From the NCBI RefSeq assembly GCF_029338175.1, contig NZ_CP119862.1, positions 3,876,839 through 3,940,838 of the forward strand: 64,000 nt of DNA. The letters run 5' to 3'. Under the pieces are notes generated by a model. That model was not told the origin of the DNA. It saw nothing but the letters and a program-made list of their open reading frames with translations, and ran no database searches. Each line of letters opens with the position of its first letter. The first letter of the stretch is position 1. A program made the translations under genes and the position numbers. This document shows positions 40,024 through 55,218 of this stretch, in pieces. The stretch is from Citrobacter enshiensis (GTDB taxonomy: Bacteria > Pseudomonadota > Gammaproteobacteria > Enterobacterales > Enterobacteriaceae).

Positions 40024-41222
40024 TCATACGGAGAGTCGCTTCACGTGTTTTCTGGCGACGTCACGTGCGACTGCATCAACCCTCAGCACATCGTCTACGC
40101 TTTGCGGCTCCTGCAGATCCATGTTATCCAGTACCGATAAATTCAGATCGGCAATATCGGTAAAACGGATCTGCTGTGCAAGAAATGCGGCGACCGTTAC
40201 CTCATTCGCCGCATTAAGCGCGGTTGTGGCAGCCTGCCCCTGCTCGAAGGCGTCCATGGCCAGTTTCAGGCACGGATAGCGCTGATAATCCGGCGCGGAA
40301 AACGTCAACGCACTGAGCGAGCAAAAATCAAGCGGCTTCACGCCAGAGGAAACACGATTCGGCCATGCCATCGTATGGGCAATTGGCGTGCGCATGTCCG
40401 GTTCTCCCAATTGCGCCAGGGACACTACCGTCCTGATAACGCACCATGGAGTGAATCACAGACTGCGGATGAATCAGCACTTCCATCTGGCTTGCGCTGG
40501 CATTGAATAACCAGCGCGCTTCAATGTATTCCAGACCTTTATTCATCATAGTGGCCGAATCGACAGAGATTTTTCTCCCCATCGACCAGTTCGGATGACG
40601 GCATGCCTGATCGGGCGTCATCGCTGCCAGATCGTGCAATGCCGTTTCACGGAACGGGCCACCAGACCCGGTGAGCCAAAATCGACATCACGCCATTTTG
40701 CTCCAGGTCAGCGTATCCCAGGTTGTGCTGAATAGGTTGCGGTAAACTCTGAAAAATCGCGTTATGTTCGCTATCTACCGGTAAAAGCTGGGCTTTACTG
40801 TGTTTCACCGCATCCATAAACAGACGCCCGCAGGTCACCAGCGACTCTTTATTCGCCAGCAGGATAGTTTTCCCCGCGTGGATAGCCGCCAGCGTTGGCA
40901 ACAGACCGGCAGCGCCGACAATCGCCGCCATCACCTGATCAACGTCATCAAGCGCCGCCATATCACAGGCCGATTGTTGCCCGCTCAGCACCTCAGTACG
41001 GCTGCCATGCTGCAAAAGCGCAGCTTTCACCTGACGGGCGCTATTCTCATCGTCCATCACTGCGTAACGCGGGGTGAATTCCAGGCACTGCTCGACCATA
41101 CGGGTAATATTTTTCCCCGCCACAAGTGCAACAATACGGAAATTGTCTGGGTTATGGCGCACCACATCCAGTGTGCTGCAACCAATAGAGCCGGTTGAGC
41201 CCAGAATGGTTAAATGCTTCAT
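40024..41222 (-). CDS. dxr: 1-deoxy-D-xylulose 5-phosphate reductoisomerase (two frameshifts)
   Basis: The committed step of the MEP isoprenoid pathway, converting DXP to MEP with NADPH; it is the target of fosmidomycin. The NADPH loop is [14 protein letters not shown] at the start, metal and substrate residues lie in [11 protein letters not shown], and [19 protein letters not shown] is a family hallmark. Extra bases near 40676 and 40420 break the frame; removing them gives exactly 398 residues. The gene is essential, so sequence error is likely. Confidence 0.94.
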
Positions 41223-41250
41223 AAGACGTCCAGAAGAATTGAGATACGAT

Positions 41251-41303
41251 AAAAAGCAAAACGCCGCCAGCCAACCCTTACAGGTTTTCTGTGCGGCGTT
41301 TTA
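41251..41303 (-). terminator. Terminator downstream of frr
   Basis: On the minus strand the long hairpin AACGCCGC...GCGGCGTT is followed by TTGCTTTTT. It lies between frr and dxr. Confidence 0.75.
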
Positions 41304-41317
41304 GTCGTACAGGGAAA

Positions 41318-41879
41318 TCAGAACTGCATCAGTTCTGTTTCTTTTTCTGCCAGCGCCGCATCAACTTTCTTGATGGCTGCGTCAGTCAGTTTCTGCACGT
41401 CTTCCTGAGAACGACGATCGTCATCTTCGCTGATCTCTTTCTCTTTCAGCAGAGCTTTCACTTTGTCGTTCGCATCGCGACGTACGTTACGTACGGCAAC
41501 ACGTGCTTGTTCCGCTTCACCACGAACGATTTTCGTCAGATCTTTACGACGTTCTTCCGTCAGCGGCGGCAGCGGGACACGAATATCGCTGCCTGCAGAG
41601 CTTGGGTTCAGGCCGAGGTCAGAAGCCATAATCGCTTTCTCAACAGCAGGCCCCAAAGAACGGTCAAACACGTTGATTTTCAAAGTACGGGGAAATCTTC
41701 TACCGTTACGCTTGCCAGCTGACGCAGCGGCGTCGGCGTGCCGTAATATTCCACGACAATGCCATCCAGCAGGGCTGGGAGAAGCAACGACCCGTGCGTA
41801 TTTTGCTGATTTGGTTTTTGAACGCTTCGACGCATTTGTCCATGCGTACTTCAGCATCTTTTCTGATTTCGCTAATCAC
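41318..41879 (-). CDS. frr: Ribosome recycling factor (four indels)
   Basis: With EF-G it splits post-termination ribosomes. The three-helix bundle includes the C-terminal [20 protein letters not shown] and ends ELMQF. The start is GTG at 41879 (then [15 protein letters not shown]), as in E. coli. Four extra bases lie in the hinge-domain part between about 41.69 and 41.79 kb; corrected, the length is 185 residues. The clean C-terminal part begins at KINVFDRS. The gene is essential. Confidence 0.93.
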
Positions 41880-42032
41880 GTTACGAATCCTTGAAAACTT
41901 GTCTCAGTCAGACCAGACAAGTCGCACACAGTGGCAGTGTGCTAAGTATAGCCCTGATTAATTCATATACGGGTAAGAGCCTCTCCCGCGACGGTAAAGC
42001 GGAATATTACCTGTATTTGGACATCACGGGAA

Positions 42033-42759
42033 TTATTCCGTGATTAAAGTCCCTTCTTTTTCGCCCATCACAACACGACGCAGCGCACCAGGCTTGTTCA
42101 TGTTGAATACACGAATCGGCAATTTGTGGTCACGAGCCAGCGTGAACGCGGCCAGATCCATCACTTTCAGCTCTTTATCCAACACTTCATTGTAGGTCAA
42201 TTGCTCGTACATGGTCGCGGTTGGATCTTTCGCAGGATCGGCAGTAAATACGCCATCCACTTTGGTGGCTTTCAGTACAACATCGGCTTCAATTTCAATA
42301 CCGCGCAGGCACGCCGCGGAATCGGTAGTGAAGAACGGATTACCCGTACCGGCAGACAAAATAACCACACGGTTATTACGCAGGCAGACTAATCGCTTCT
42401 GCCCAGCTGTAATTGTCACATACGCCGTTCAGGGGAATTGCAGACATCAGGCGGGCGTTCACATAGGCGCGGTGAAGCGCATCGCGCATTGCCAGACCGT
42501 TCATTACGGTGGCCAGCATGCCCATGTGGTCGCCCACAACGCGGTTCATACCCGCTTTCGCCAGACCAGCACCACGGAACAAGTTACCGCCACCAATCAC
42601 CACACCAACCTGAATACCCAGTTCAACCAGCTCTTTGATTTCCTGAGCCATACGATCCAGTATGCTTGCGTCGATACCGAAGCCTTCCGTACCCTGCAGA
42701 GCTTCGCCACTCAATTTAAGCAGAATGCGTTTATAGACGGGTTTTGCATTGTAAGCCAT
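42033..42759 (-). CDS. pyrH: Uridylate kinase PyrH (one frameshift)
   Basis: Bacterial UMP kinase of the amino-acid kinase fold; it phosphorylates UMP to UDP and is regulated by GTP and UTP. The N-terminus has [13 protein letters not shown] and [11 protein letters not shown]. One extra base near 42383 separates AEAISL from [22 protein letters not shown]. Repaired, the protein has 241 residues and ends EKEGTLITE. The stop codon lies in a small hairpin. The gene is essential. Confidence 0.94.
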
Positions 42760-42874
42760 GTTTCTTTCCTGAGACTGTCAACGATTAAGATGGGGGTTAA
42801 TTCTGGCGACATATGATATGTCGCATATCAGCACAGAAACGCCTGGAGTCTGTCTGAATTTTGCATGACGGACA

Positions 42875-42902
42875 CAAAAAGAAGCCGCCCTCAGGCGGCT
42901 CC
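42875..42902 (-). terminator. Terminator downstream of tsf
   Basis: On the minus strand GAGCCGCC/GGGCGGCTTC forms a hairpin followed by TTTTTG, nine bases after the tsf stop. Confidence 0.85.
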
Positions 42903-42910
42903 TTATGAAA

Positions 42911-43761
42911 TTAAGACTGCTTGGACATCGCAGCAACTTCTGCTGCAAAGTCAGTCTCAACTTTCTCGATGCCTCGCCCACTTCAAAGCGGATGAAGCCA
43001 GTAACGTCAGCGTTGTGCTCTTTCAGCAGCTGAGCAACAGATTTGCTCGGCTCCATGACGAACGGCTGGCCAGTCAGAGAAACTTCGCCGGTGAATTTCT
43101 TCATGCGGCCTTCAACCATTTTCTCTGCGATTTCTTTCGGCTTACCGGACTGCATCGCGATATCCAGCTGAACCTGGTATTCTTTCTCTACCACTTCAGC
43201 AGACACGTCTTCCGGCTTAACGAATTCAGGTTTGCTTGCAGCAACGTGCATTGCCAGCTGTTTAACCAGTTCTTCGTCAGCGCCAGTTGCAGCAACCAGA
43301 ACACCGATACGCGCACCGTGCTGGTAGTTACCCAGAACTTCGCCTTCCAGGGAAGCAACGCGACGGATGTTGATGTTCTCACCGATTTTAGCAACCAGAG
43401 CAACACGTTCTTCTTCGAACTGTGCTTTCAGAACTTCAACGTCAGTGATTTTGCCAGCAACGGCAGCGTCCAGTACTTTGTCAGCAAATGCCTGGAAACC
43501 AGCATCTTTAGCAACGAAGTCAGTCTGGCAGTTAACTTCCAGAATGAAAGCGATGTTGCCGTCGATTTTGGTTTTGATCACGCCGTCAGCAGCAACGTTG
43601 CCTGCTTTTTTCGCCGCTTTGATCGCGCCGGATTTACGCATGTTTTCGATTGCCAGCTCGATGTCGCCATTAGCTTCAGTCAGTGCTTTTTTGCAATCCA
43701 TCATGCCTGCGCCGGTACGCTCACGCAGCTCTTTTACCAGGGATGCGGTAATTTCAGCCAT
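42911..43761 (-). CDS. tsf: Elongation factor Ts (one frameshift)
   Basis: The guanine nucleotide exchange factor for EF-Tu. The N-terminal domain reads [20 protein letters not shown]; the TDFVAKD segment is the EF-Tu contact loop. The start at 43761 is preferred over an upstream in-frame codon that adds 24 residues. One G is lost near 42971 (VGEGIEKV), so the last 20 or so residues are out of frame. Corrected, the length is 283 residues and ends AAMSKQS. It lies downstream of rpsB after a hairpin. Confidence 0.95.
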
Positions 43762-43819
43762 TCTAAAATCCTCGGAAGATTTGATCTGCCCGGCCATAAA
43801 CCGCACAGATTTAAAAGTG

Positions 43820-43846
43820 AAAAAGGGGGCCATATACAGGCCCCCT
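43820..43846 (-). terminator. Hairpin (terminator or attenuator) between rpsB and tsf
   Basis: On the minus strand AGGGGGCC...GGCCCCCT is followed by TTTTTCAC. It lies between two co-directional translation genes and would set the ratio of S2 to EF-Ts by partial termination. Confidence 0.75.
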
Positions 43847-43897
43847 AACCAAACGTGATACTACCTGGTCTATAAGGGCTCTAACGAGCGTGCCTTA

Positions 43898-44790
<893 letters not shown>

Positions 44791-44793
44791 CGC

Positions 44794-44823
44794 TTTATAC
44801 CACAAATACGCCGCAGACACCAA
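44794..44823 (-). promoter_or_regulatory. rpsB-tsf promoter
   Basis: On the minus strand TTGGTG and TATAAA are 18 bases apart, followed by the GC-rich discriminator GCGCGCC typical of stringently controlled ribosomal promoters. The 321-base gap between rpsB and map holds this promoter, the leader and the upstream region of map, and no other gene. Confidence 0.6.
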
Positions 44824-44944
44824 TAATTGTTGGCAGTCCGTGCTGTTAATGATTCTCAATTTGGCAGCGTGTGCCCCAGACTGATACCATTGGCAGCACT
44901 TACACAATTATTGTCGAAATAATCGACACTGATGGACAGAATTC

Positions 44945-45740
44945 ATGGCTATCTCAATCAAGACCCCTGAAGAAATCGAAAAAAATGCGCGTCGCTGGTC
45001 GTATGGCCGCTGAAGTGCTGGAAATGATCGAACCGTATATCAAACCGGGCGTCAGCACCGGTGAACTGGATCGTATCTGTAACGACTATATCGTCAATGA
45101 GCAGCATGCTATTTCCGCATGTCTGGGCTATCACGGCTACCCGAAATCCGTCTGCATCTCCATTAATGAAGTGGTGTGCCACGGGATTCCGGATGACGAA
45201 AAACTGCTGAAAGATGGCGATAATCGTCAACATCGACGTGACCGTCATTAAAGACGAATACCATGGCGATACCTCAAAAATGTTTATCGTCGGCAAACCT
45301 ACCATTCTGGGTGAACGTCTGTGCCGTGTGACTCAGGAAAGCCTGTATCTGGCGCTGCGGATGGTAAAACGGGCATCCGTCTGCGTACGCTGGGCGCCGC
45401 CATTCAGAAATATGCGGAAGGCGAAGGCTTCTCCGTGGTGCGTGAATACTGCGGTCATGGCATTGGTCGTGGTTTCCATGAAGAACCGCAGGTTCTGCAC
45501 TACGATGCTGATGACGGTGGCGTTGTGCTGCAAACCGGGATGACATTCACCATTGAACCGATGCTGAACGCCGGTGATTATCGTATCCGTACCATGAAAG
45601 ATGGCTGGACGGTAAAAACGAAAGATCGCAGCTTGTCCGCACAGTATGAGCATACTATTGTGGTGACAGAGAATGGCTGTGAAATTCTGACGTTACGCAA
45701 GGATGACACCATCCCGGCGATCCTCTCGCACGACGAATAA
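44945..45740 (+). CDS. map: Methionine aminopeptidase type I (three frameshifts)
   Basis: Removes the N-terminal methionine from nascent proteins, 264 residues when repaired. The metal-binding residues are in VNIDVTVIKD, the His of GHGIGRGFHEEPQ, FTIEPM and the last Glu in QYEHTIVV. An extra A in the seven-A run 44979-44985, an extra A near 45221 and a lost C near 45369 break the frame. It is divergent from rpsB and upstream of glnD, the usual arrangement. The gene is essential. Confidence 0.95.
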
Positions 45741-45746
45741 TTTTTT

Positions 45747-45834
45747 GCCTGATGGCGATGCTCCCGCATCTTATCAGGCCTACAAATTGCTCTATCCCGT
45801 AGGCCGGATAAGGCGCTCGCGCCGTCATCCGGCT
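45747..45834. repeat. BIME: two inverted REP sequences between map and glnD
   Basis: GCCTGATGGCGATGC...CTTATCAGGCC is followed by the inverted GTAGGCCGGATAAGGCG...CGTCATCCGGC. This is the second such element in the window, filling the gap between two co-directional genes. Confidence 0.88.
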
Positions 45835-45853
45835 TTTTAATGGGTGGCATACG

Positions 45854-48529
<2,676 letters not shown>

Positions 48530-48559
48530 TGTGTTTATTTATATGGAAAGAGTTTAACA

Positions 48560-49384
48560 ATGCAGCAGTTACAGAACGTTATTGAGTCAGCTTTCGAGCG
48601 TCGTGCCGACATCACTCCGGCAAATGTAGATACCGTGACCGTGAAGCGGTTAATCAGGTCATTTCTCTGCTGGATTCCGGCGTGCTGCGTGGTCGCAGAA
48701 AAGATTGATGGCCAGTGGGTCACCCATCAGTGGCTGAAGAAAGCGGTACTGCTCTCTTTCCGTATTAACGATAACCAGGTTATCGACGGTGCGGAAAGCC
48801 GCTACTTCGATAAAGTGCCAATGAAATTCGCCAACTACGATGAAGCGCGTTTCCAGAAAGAAGGCTTCCGTGTGGTTCCGCCTGCGGCAGTGCGTCAGGG
48901 CGCGTTTATCGCTCGCAACACCGTGCTGATGCCATCCTACGTGAACATCGGTGCTTACGTTGACGAAGGCACCATGGTTGATACCTGGGCGACCGTCGGC
49001 TCCTGCGCGCAGATTGGTAAAAACGTTCACCTGTCTGGCGGCGTTGGCATCGGTGGTGTTCTGGAGCCGCTGCAGGCAAACCCAACCATCATCGAAGACA
49101 ACTGCTTTATCGGCGCGCGTTCAGAAGTCGTTGAAGGGGTGATCGTGGAAGAAGGTTCCGTGATCTCCATGGGCGTGTACATCGGTCAAAGCACCCGTAT
49201 TTATGATCGCGAAACCGGTGAAGTGCATTACGGTCGCGTACCTGCCGGTTCTGTTGTCGTTTCCGGCAACCTGCCGTCTAAAGACGGGAAATACAGCCTG
49301 TACTGTGCCGTGATTGTGAAAAAAGTGGATGCGAAAACCCGCGGCAAAGTGGGCATCAACGAGCTGCTACGCACCATCGACTAA
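48560..49384 (+). CDS. dapD: Tetrahydrodipicolinate N-succinyltransferase (two compensating frameshifts)
   Basis: A lysine/diaminopimelate pathway enzyme that adds succinyl from succinyl-CoA to tetrahydrodipicolinate. The C-terminal left-handed beta helix (about 105-240) is clean and includes [15 protein letters not shown]. The frame looks open at 274 residues, but residues about 28-44 read [17 protein letters not shown] instead of the family [19 protein letters not shown] is missing near 48640 and an extra G is present near 48691, which cancel. The protein translated as written is therefore wrong over 17 residues. Confidence 0.95.
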   Translation: MQQLQNVIESAFERRADITPANVDTVTVKRLIRSFLCWIPACCVVAEKIDGQWVTHQWLKKAVLLSFRINDNQVIDGAESRYFDKVPMKFANYDEARFQKEGFRVVPPAAVRQGAFIARNTVLMPSYVNIGAYVDEGTMVDTWATVGSCAQIGKNVHLSGGVGIGGVLEPLQANPTIIEDNCFIGARSEVVEGVIVEEGSVISMGVYIGQSTRIYDRETGEVHYGRVPAGSVVVSGNLPSKDGKYSLYCAVIVKKVDAKTRGKVGINELLRTID

Positions 49385-49392
49385 TCATGATT

Positions 49393-49422
49393 AGAAAAAG
49401 CGGGGGCAACCCCGCTTTTTTT
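49393..49422 (+). terminator. Terminator after dapD
   Basis: AAAAAGCGGGG...CCCCGCTTTTTTT, a strong hairpin with T-run nine bases after the dapD stop. Confidence 0.9.
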
Positions 49423-49494
49423 ATATCTTCTGGTGGCGGAAAAAGAACTTTTCGTTAATTATTCAAAGGTTATGTTGAGATTAAGGGTACCGCT

Positions 49495-49893
49495 ATGTAC
49501 GACAATCTGAAAAGTCTGGGCATTACCAAATCCTGAAGAAATCGAATTCGGTTACAGCCTGCGGGCAAGAAGCCAGACAACGATATCCTGAAAATCTAGT
49601 TTCCAGAAGGGATAAAGGGCGAATCTTTGCCAAGAGGCGGTGTAGAGTTAAATATCCTCGCCAGCGCAAAACGGTCGTCGCTGATGGTGTGGGTCAAGGG
49701 TACAAAGAGGTTCAGGAGATCAGCCCGAATCTACGTTATGTGATCTGACGAACTGGATCAGATCTGCCAGCGTGACCGCACCGAAGTCGATCTTAAACGT
49801 AAGATCCTCGACGATTTACGTCACCTGGAATCGGTAGTGACCAATAAGATCAGCGAGATTGAAGCCGATCTAGAGAAGCTAACTCGTAAGTAA
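49495..49893 (+). pseudogene. yaeH: YaeH (UPF0325) gene, heavily interrupted
   Basis: Pieces of the 128-residue YaeH protein can be followed in changing frames: [11 protein letters not shown] at 49495, then [36 protein letters not shown] near the middle, and [26 protein letters not shown] up to the TAA at 49891. At least six insertions are needed to explain the 12-base excess length, and one places a TAG after ILKI. The function of the family is unknown. I cannot tell whether this is real decay or local sequence failure; the intact ends favour the latter. Confidence 0.8.
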
Positions 49894-49917
49894 CAGCGTG
49901 TGGATACATTCACAGGC

Positions 49918-49950
49918 CGGGTACGGCGAAGCCGCACCCGCTTTATTTTG
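49918..49950 (+). terminator. Terminator after yaeH
   Basis: CGGGTACGGCGAAGCCGCACCCG forms a hairpin followed by CTTTATTTTG, 25 bases after the yaeH stop, between convergent genes. Confidence 0.65.
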
Positions 49951-49978
49951 CTGATGGCACTACGTTTATCAGGCCGAC
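49949..49978. repeat. Single REP-like sequence between yaeH and cdaR
   Basis: TGCTGATGGCACTACG..TTATCAGGCCGAC fits the REP consensus with a short central loop. It lies at the 3' ends of convergent genes. Confidence 0.65.
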
Positions 49979-49992
49979 AAAACAAATCCCGC

Positions 49993-50377
49993 CTACCGTT
50001 GTTCATCCAGTTGCAATGCACATACAACAACAACCGATCGTCAAAATTCCCCAAATCCAGCCGGTTTAATTCAGAGATACGATTCAGGCGATACCCCAGC
50101 GTATTACGGTGGATAAATAACCCTTTTGACGTCGCCAGCGGCAGGTTTATCCCCAGACGCACGCCATGCATATGCCGGGCCTCCGCATCATCAATATCGA
50201 CAACGCGCCCTTGCGACAACACCAGCAATGCACCTTCGTGCAATTCACCAATACGTTCGCGATCGCCGCTGCCGATAAGTACGCCACGGGCATCCATTAC
50301 GCTGATATTGGTATCAATGATGCGCATGGTCCGCGACACGATACCCTGCGCCATGTTGGTATCCAGATGCCAGCCAT
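49993..50377 (-). pseudogene. cdaR: Sugar-diacid regulator CdaR with large internal deletion
   Basis: CdaR (SdaR) activates glucarate, galactarate and glycerate genes in response to sugar diacids and is normally about 385 residues. Here the N-terminal piece (MRIIDTNISVMDARGVLIGSGDRERIGELHEGA... to HGVRLGINLPL, residues to about 83) runs directly into the C-terminal helix-turn-helix (ATSKGLFIHRNTLGYRLNRISELNRLDLGNFDDRLLLY). About 250 residues are missing, in frame. A lost base near 50374 disrupts the start and one near 50014 the last residues before the TAG. A functional diacid sensor is unlikely. Confidence 0.85.
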
Positions 50378-50496
50378 AAATCCTCCGGTGAGCGGAACTC
50401 AAGCATAGGGAAGATGTTAGCCTGCAACATTGTGCAAATGCACAAACTGACCGGGGGATATATGGAGCTGTGGGAAACTTCACAAAACGAGGGAGA

Positions 50497-50522
50497 ACCC
50501 TTTCCCGGCGGGGAAAGGGGTT
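50497..50522. terminator. Hairpin in the degP-cdaR gap
   Basis: AACCCTTTCCC/GGGGAAAGGGGTT with a GGC loop and a T-run on the plus-strand side. It lies downstream of degP, whose transcription runs on the minus strand; in that direction the T-run is weak, so function as a degP terminator is uncertain. Confidence 0.5.
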
Positions 50523-50534
50523 TTTGCGAGAGCG

Positions 50535-51969
<1,435 letters not shown>

Positions 51970-52015
51970 GGTGTTTCGATCTCGATTAACAGATAACGCA
52001 AAATTGCTGTGTACA

Positions 52016-52043
52016 TCAGATTCGTTTTATAGCGCGAAGTTCC
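52016..52043 (-). promoter_or_regulatory. Sigma-E promoter of degP
   Basis: On the minus strand GGAACTT (52043-52037) and TCTGA (52020-52016) are 16 bases apart, a textbook sigma-E promoter, about 50 bases upstream of the degP start. It couples degP to envelope stress, which RseP (36842-38195) controls. Confidence 0.88.
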
Positions 52044-52102
52044 GGTATAAAGTTTCTGGAAACGGTAAATATTTATTGTTCATCTTTACAAAAGGTTGAA
52101 TA

Positions 52103-53627
52103 TTATTCAACCGCCATCAGACGGCGGTATTCATCCCAGGCATACAAATCGGTCATCCCGCTGATATAATCCTGGATCAGACGGCAACGATAATAATATT
52201 CCAGCGTGGCGTATTCCGGTGAATCTGATGCTAATTTACCCACCACCTCAACATAGGCCAGACGGTGACGCGTAGAGAGCTTCTGGAATAGTCTGGACTC
52301 AATAGGAAATCGTTTCCAGTCGTTCGTTATCCACCAGCTCAGAAAAATCTAATAGCGGACATTTTTAATAGCGGCTGATAAATCTCCAGCAACCCGCTGA
52401 TCACCCGATATCCTTGTAATTCCAGCTGTTCGACATCCGGGTGGCTAAACACGTGCTTTACCGCGACATTTTTATATAATTCAAGCAACTGACTGAAGCT
52501 ACTGGCATCTTCCAGCAATGCGTGATTGAAATTCCCGTCAAAGATTTGCGGCAAATTATCAATAAAGCGTTGGGCAGCATACGGCACCAGTTTATTAAGT
52601 GTATTCACGCGTAAATACATAAAAAACTGGTCTTCCGTGCTGCGACTTAATGAATTCGAGCGCGATTTCTCCCAGGCATTCTCAACCACCTGTGTGAACA
52701 GTGAGCCTTTTTCATGATGGCCCCAGGCCTCATAAAGATGATGATAAAGCTGCTCCACGCTGAAGATTCTTTTCTCAACAGCATCCTCAAGATCGGCCAC
52801 GCAATATGAAATGTCGTCAGCTGCCTCCATAATCCACGCCAATGGGTATCGGCTGTAAGGTGCCATTTCAAGCTCTTTAACGGTAACCTCTCAATATAGG
52901 GTTCTTCAGAAAGATAGTAGCCCGGTTTTTTCATTAAATAGGTATGCGAAGACGGTGTTTCCCCCCGCCACCAGGCGGGTCGCGTATATTTTAAAATACC
53001 GCCCACCTGCGCCCAGGTCAGATTCATTCGCATCAATGTATGAACCAGACGTGATCCCCTGTGCATTACCTTTCAAACTGACATAAGTCCTGGCGCACTT
53101 TACGACGAAGATGATTCACTGACTCTTCGCCCTCACGTAATCGCAGCGCCGCAACTAACACAACGATCGTCACTGAGTGGCTGGCTTTCCGCATCTGCCG
53201 GGAACAAGCGCTGGCGAAACCAGTCGTTAATCGCCGCCTCGCATAAATGCCCAAACGGCGGATTGCCAATATCATGCATCAGGCAAGACATCTCCACGAT
53301 GCTCTCAAAAGGGCCGTGTCAACTCATCAGAGCCGTACTTCTCTAAGAGTTTCAGCTCTTTGAGGCGACTCAGTATCTCTTTAGCGATATAACGCCCAAC
53401 CTGTTGCACTTCCATAGAGTGCGTCAGTCGCGTCCGCACACGCCGCATTGCGGCTCAAGGGGGAACACCTGGGTTTTCTGTTGCAGACGGCGAATGGGCG
53501 GAGAATTGATGATCCGACACGATCGCTCTCAAAGATCCGTAGAATTTCATGCTCAGACTTCGTGCCCTGCGGTGAGCGATAACGACGGTGCCAGTTAATT
53601 TATTTCGGAAATCGTGATCTGTGCCAT
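52103..53627 (-). CDS. dgt: dGTP triphosphohydrolase (many indels)
   Basis: Cleaves dGTP to deoxyguanosine and tripolyphosphate, about 505 residues. The HD-domain motif [13 protein letters not shown] is readable near 53.28 kb, and [28 protein letters not shown] and [21 protein letters not shown] are hallmarks. The block 52339-52866 is clean; breaks occur near the start codon (MAQI followed by an extra base), through 53.0-53.6 kb and again near 52.3 kb. The start ATG at 53627 and the stop TAA at 52103 are set by the family ends. Not an essential gene, so real decay cannot be fully excluded. Confidence 0.9.
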
Positions 53628-53710
53628 GTTCTCTCCCGCCTGAGCAATGCGCTTCACCTTAACGGCATGATAGACTATGCCCTCAAATCTGGCTTATCGC
53701 GAGTAAATCT

Positions 53711-54388
53711 ATGAAAATCCGGCATCATTGGTGCAATGGAAGAAGAAGTTACGCTACTGCGTGACAAAATCGAAAACCGTCAGACAATTACCCTTGCGGG
53801 TTGTGAAATTTACACCGGCCAACTGAACGGAACCCGAGGTTGCGCGGCCTGTCGCTTGGGAGCGCAACCCTGCTTCTCGAGCGCTGCAAGCCGGATGTCA
53901 TTGTTAACACCGGCTCTGCGGGCGGCCTGGCGCCGACGCTGAAAGTCGGTGACATCGTGGTTTCTGACGAAGCGCGTTATCACGACGCCGACGTCACCGC
54001 GTTTGGTTATGAATTTGGTCAGCTTCCGGGTTGCCCGGCAGGTTTTAAAGCGGATGACAAGCTGATCACGGCTGCCGAATCCTGCATCGCAGAACTGAAC
54101 CTGAATGCGGTTCGCGGGTTGATCGTCAGTGGTGACGCCTTCATTAATGGCTCAGTCGGTCTGGCGAGGATCCGCCAAAACTTCCCGAACGCGATTGCCG
54201 TGGAGATGGAAGCGACCGCTATCGCGCACGTTTGCCATAACTTTAACGTGCCTTTTGTGGTGGTTCGCGCCATTTCTGACGTCGCCGATCAGCAGTCTCA
54301 CCTCAGCTTTGACGAGTTCCTGGTGGTTGCCGCCAAACAGTCCAGCCTGATGGTGGAAACGCTGGTCCAGAAACTGGCACATGGCTAA
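53711..54388 (+). CDS. mtnN: 5'-methylthioadenosine/S-adenosylhomocysteine nucleosidase (frameshift and short deletion)
   Basis: Hydrolyses methylthioadenosine and S-adenosylhomocysteine, recycling SAM by-products and feeding AI-2 synthesis; normally 232 residues. The start is [12 protein letters not shown] with the catalytic Glu12, broken by an extra C near 53719. After LNGTEVA roughly 25-30 bases, encoding the LLKSGIGKVAA segment that forms part of the active site, appear to be missing (around 53840-53855). From [22 protein letters not shown] on, the frame is clean and includes [11 protein letters not shown] and the catalytic Asp in ISDVADQQ. It overlaps btuF by eight bases. Confidence 0.9.
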
Positions 54389-55181
54389 ATCATTCCCCAG
54401 GGCGCTGGCCGCCCTGCTTTTCGCTCTTCCGGTGTGGCTGTCTGCCGCACCGCGTGTCGTTTCTCTGTCCCCCGCCAACACCGAGCTCGCCTTTGCCGCA
54501 GGCATTACCCCCGTTGGCGTCAGCAGCTACTCCGACTATCCCCCGGAAGCGAAAGACATCGATGAGGTTTCCACCTGGCAAGGGATGAATCTGGAACGGA
54601 TTGTGGCGCTAAAGCCCGATCTGGTTATCGCCTGGCGTGGCGGGAATTCAGAGCGGCAGGTCAATCAACTGACCTCTCTGGGCATCGACGTCATCTGGAT
54701 AGACGCGGAGACCATCGAGCAGGTCGCTGGCGCGTTGCAACAGTTGGCTGCCTGGAGCCCCGATCCCGAGAAAGCCAATCGTGCGGCGCAAACCTTGTTG
54801 GATGAGTATGCTCAGCTAAAATCTCAGTATGCAGAGAAACCGAAAAAACGGGTGTTTCTCCAGTTTGGCATCAATCCGCCCTTTACCAGCGGAAAAAACT
54901 CGATTCAGAACCAGGTTATTGAGCTTTGTGGCGGAGAAAATGTCTTTGCCGATAGTCGGGTTCCCTGGCCGCAGGTGAGTCGCGAACAGGTGCTGGCAAG
55001 GGCTCCCCAGGCGATCGTCGTCGCAGGAGATTCGGGCGAAATTCTCAAAATCAAACAATACTGGGGAAATCAGCTAAAAATTCCGGTTATTCCACTCACC
55101 AGTGACTGGTTTGAACGCGCAAGCCCGCGTATTATCCTCGCCGCAAAACAACTCTGTAATGCGCTTTCACAAGTGAAATAG
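54381..55181 (+). CDS. btuF: Vitamin B12-binding periplasmic protein BtuF
   Basis: A 266-residue periplasmic binding protein that delivers cobalamin to the BtuCD importer. A signal peptide (to WLSAAP) precedes two alpha/beta lobes joined by a rigid helix; conserved features are [26 protein letters not shown] and [23 protein letters not shown]. Translationally coupled to mtnN by an eight-base overlap. The frame is intact, and from here on the window shows no frameshifts. Confidence 0.95.
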   Translation: MAKSFPRALAALLFALPVWLSAAPRVVSLSPANTELAFAAGITPVGVSSYSDYPPEAKDIDEVSTWQGMNLERIVALKPDLVIAWRGGNSERQVNQLTSLGIDVIWIDAETIEQVAGALQQLAAWSPDPEKANRAAQTLLDEYAQLKSQYAEKPKKRVFLQFGINPPFTSGKNSIQNQVIELCGGENVFADSRVPWPQVSREQVLARAPQAIVVAGDSGEILKIKQYWGNQLKIPVIPLTSDWFERASPRIILAAKQLCNALSQVK

Positions 55182-55218
55182 AGCCAGGCCCCGCCAGGCT
55201 CTCAGTGGGGATTCGACA

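Noticed and set aside
42865-43848. A 327-codon open frame antisense to tsf, rich in Phe, Asn and Gln
   Set aside because: It mirrors the highly biased codons of tsf; composition and lack of a start signal mark it as a shadow frame.
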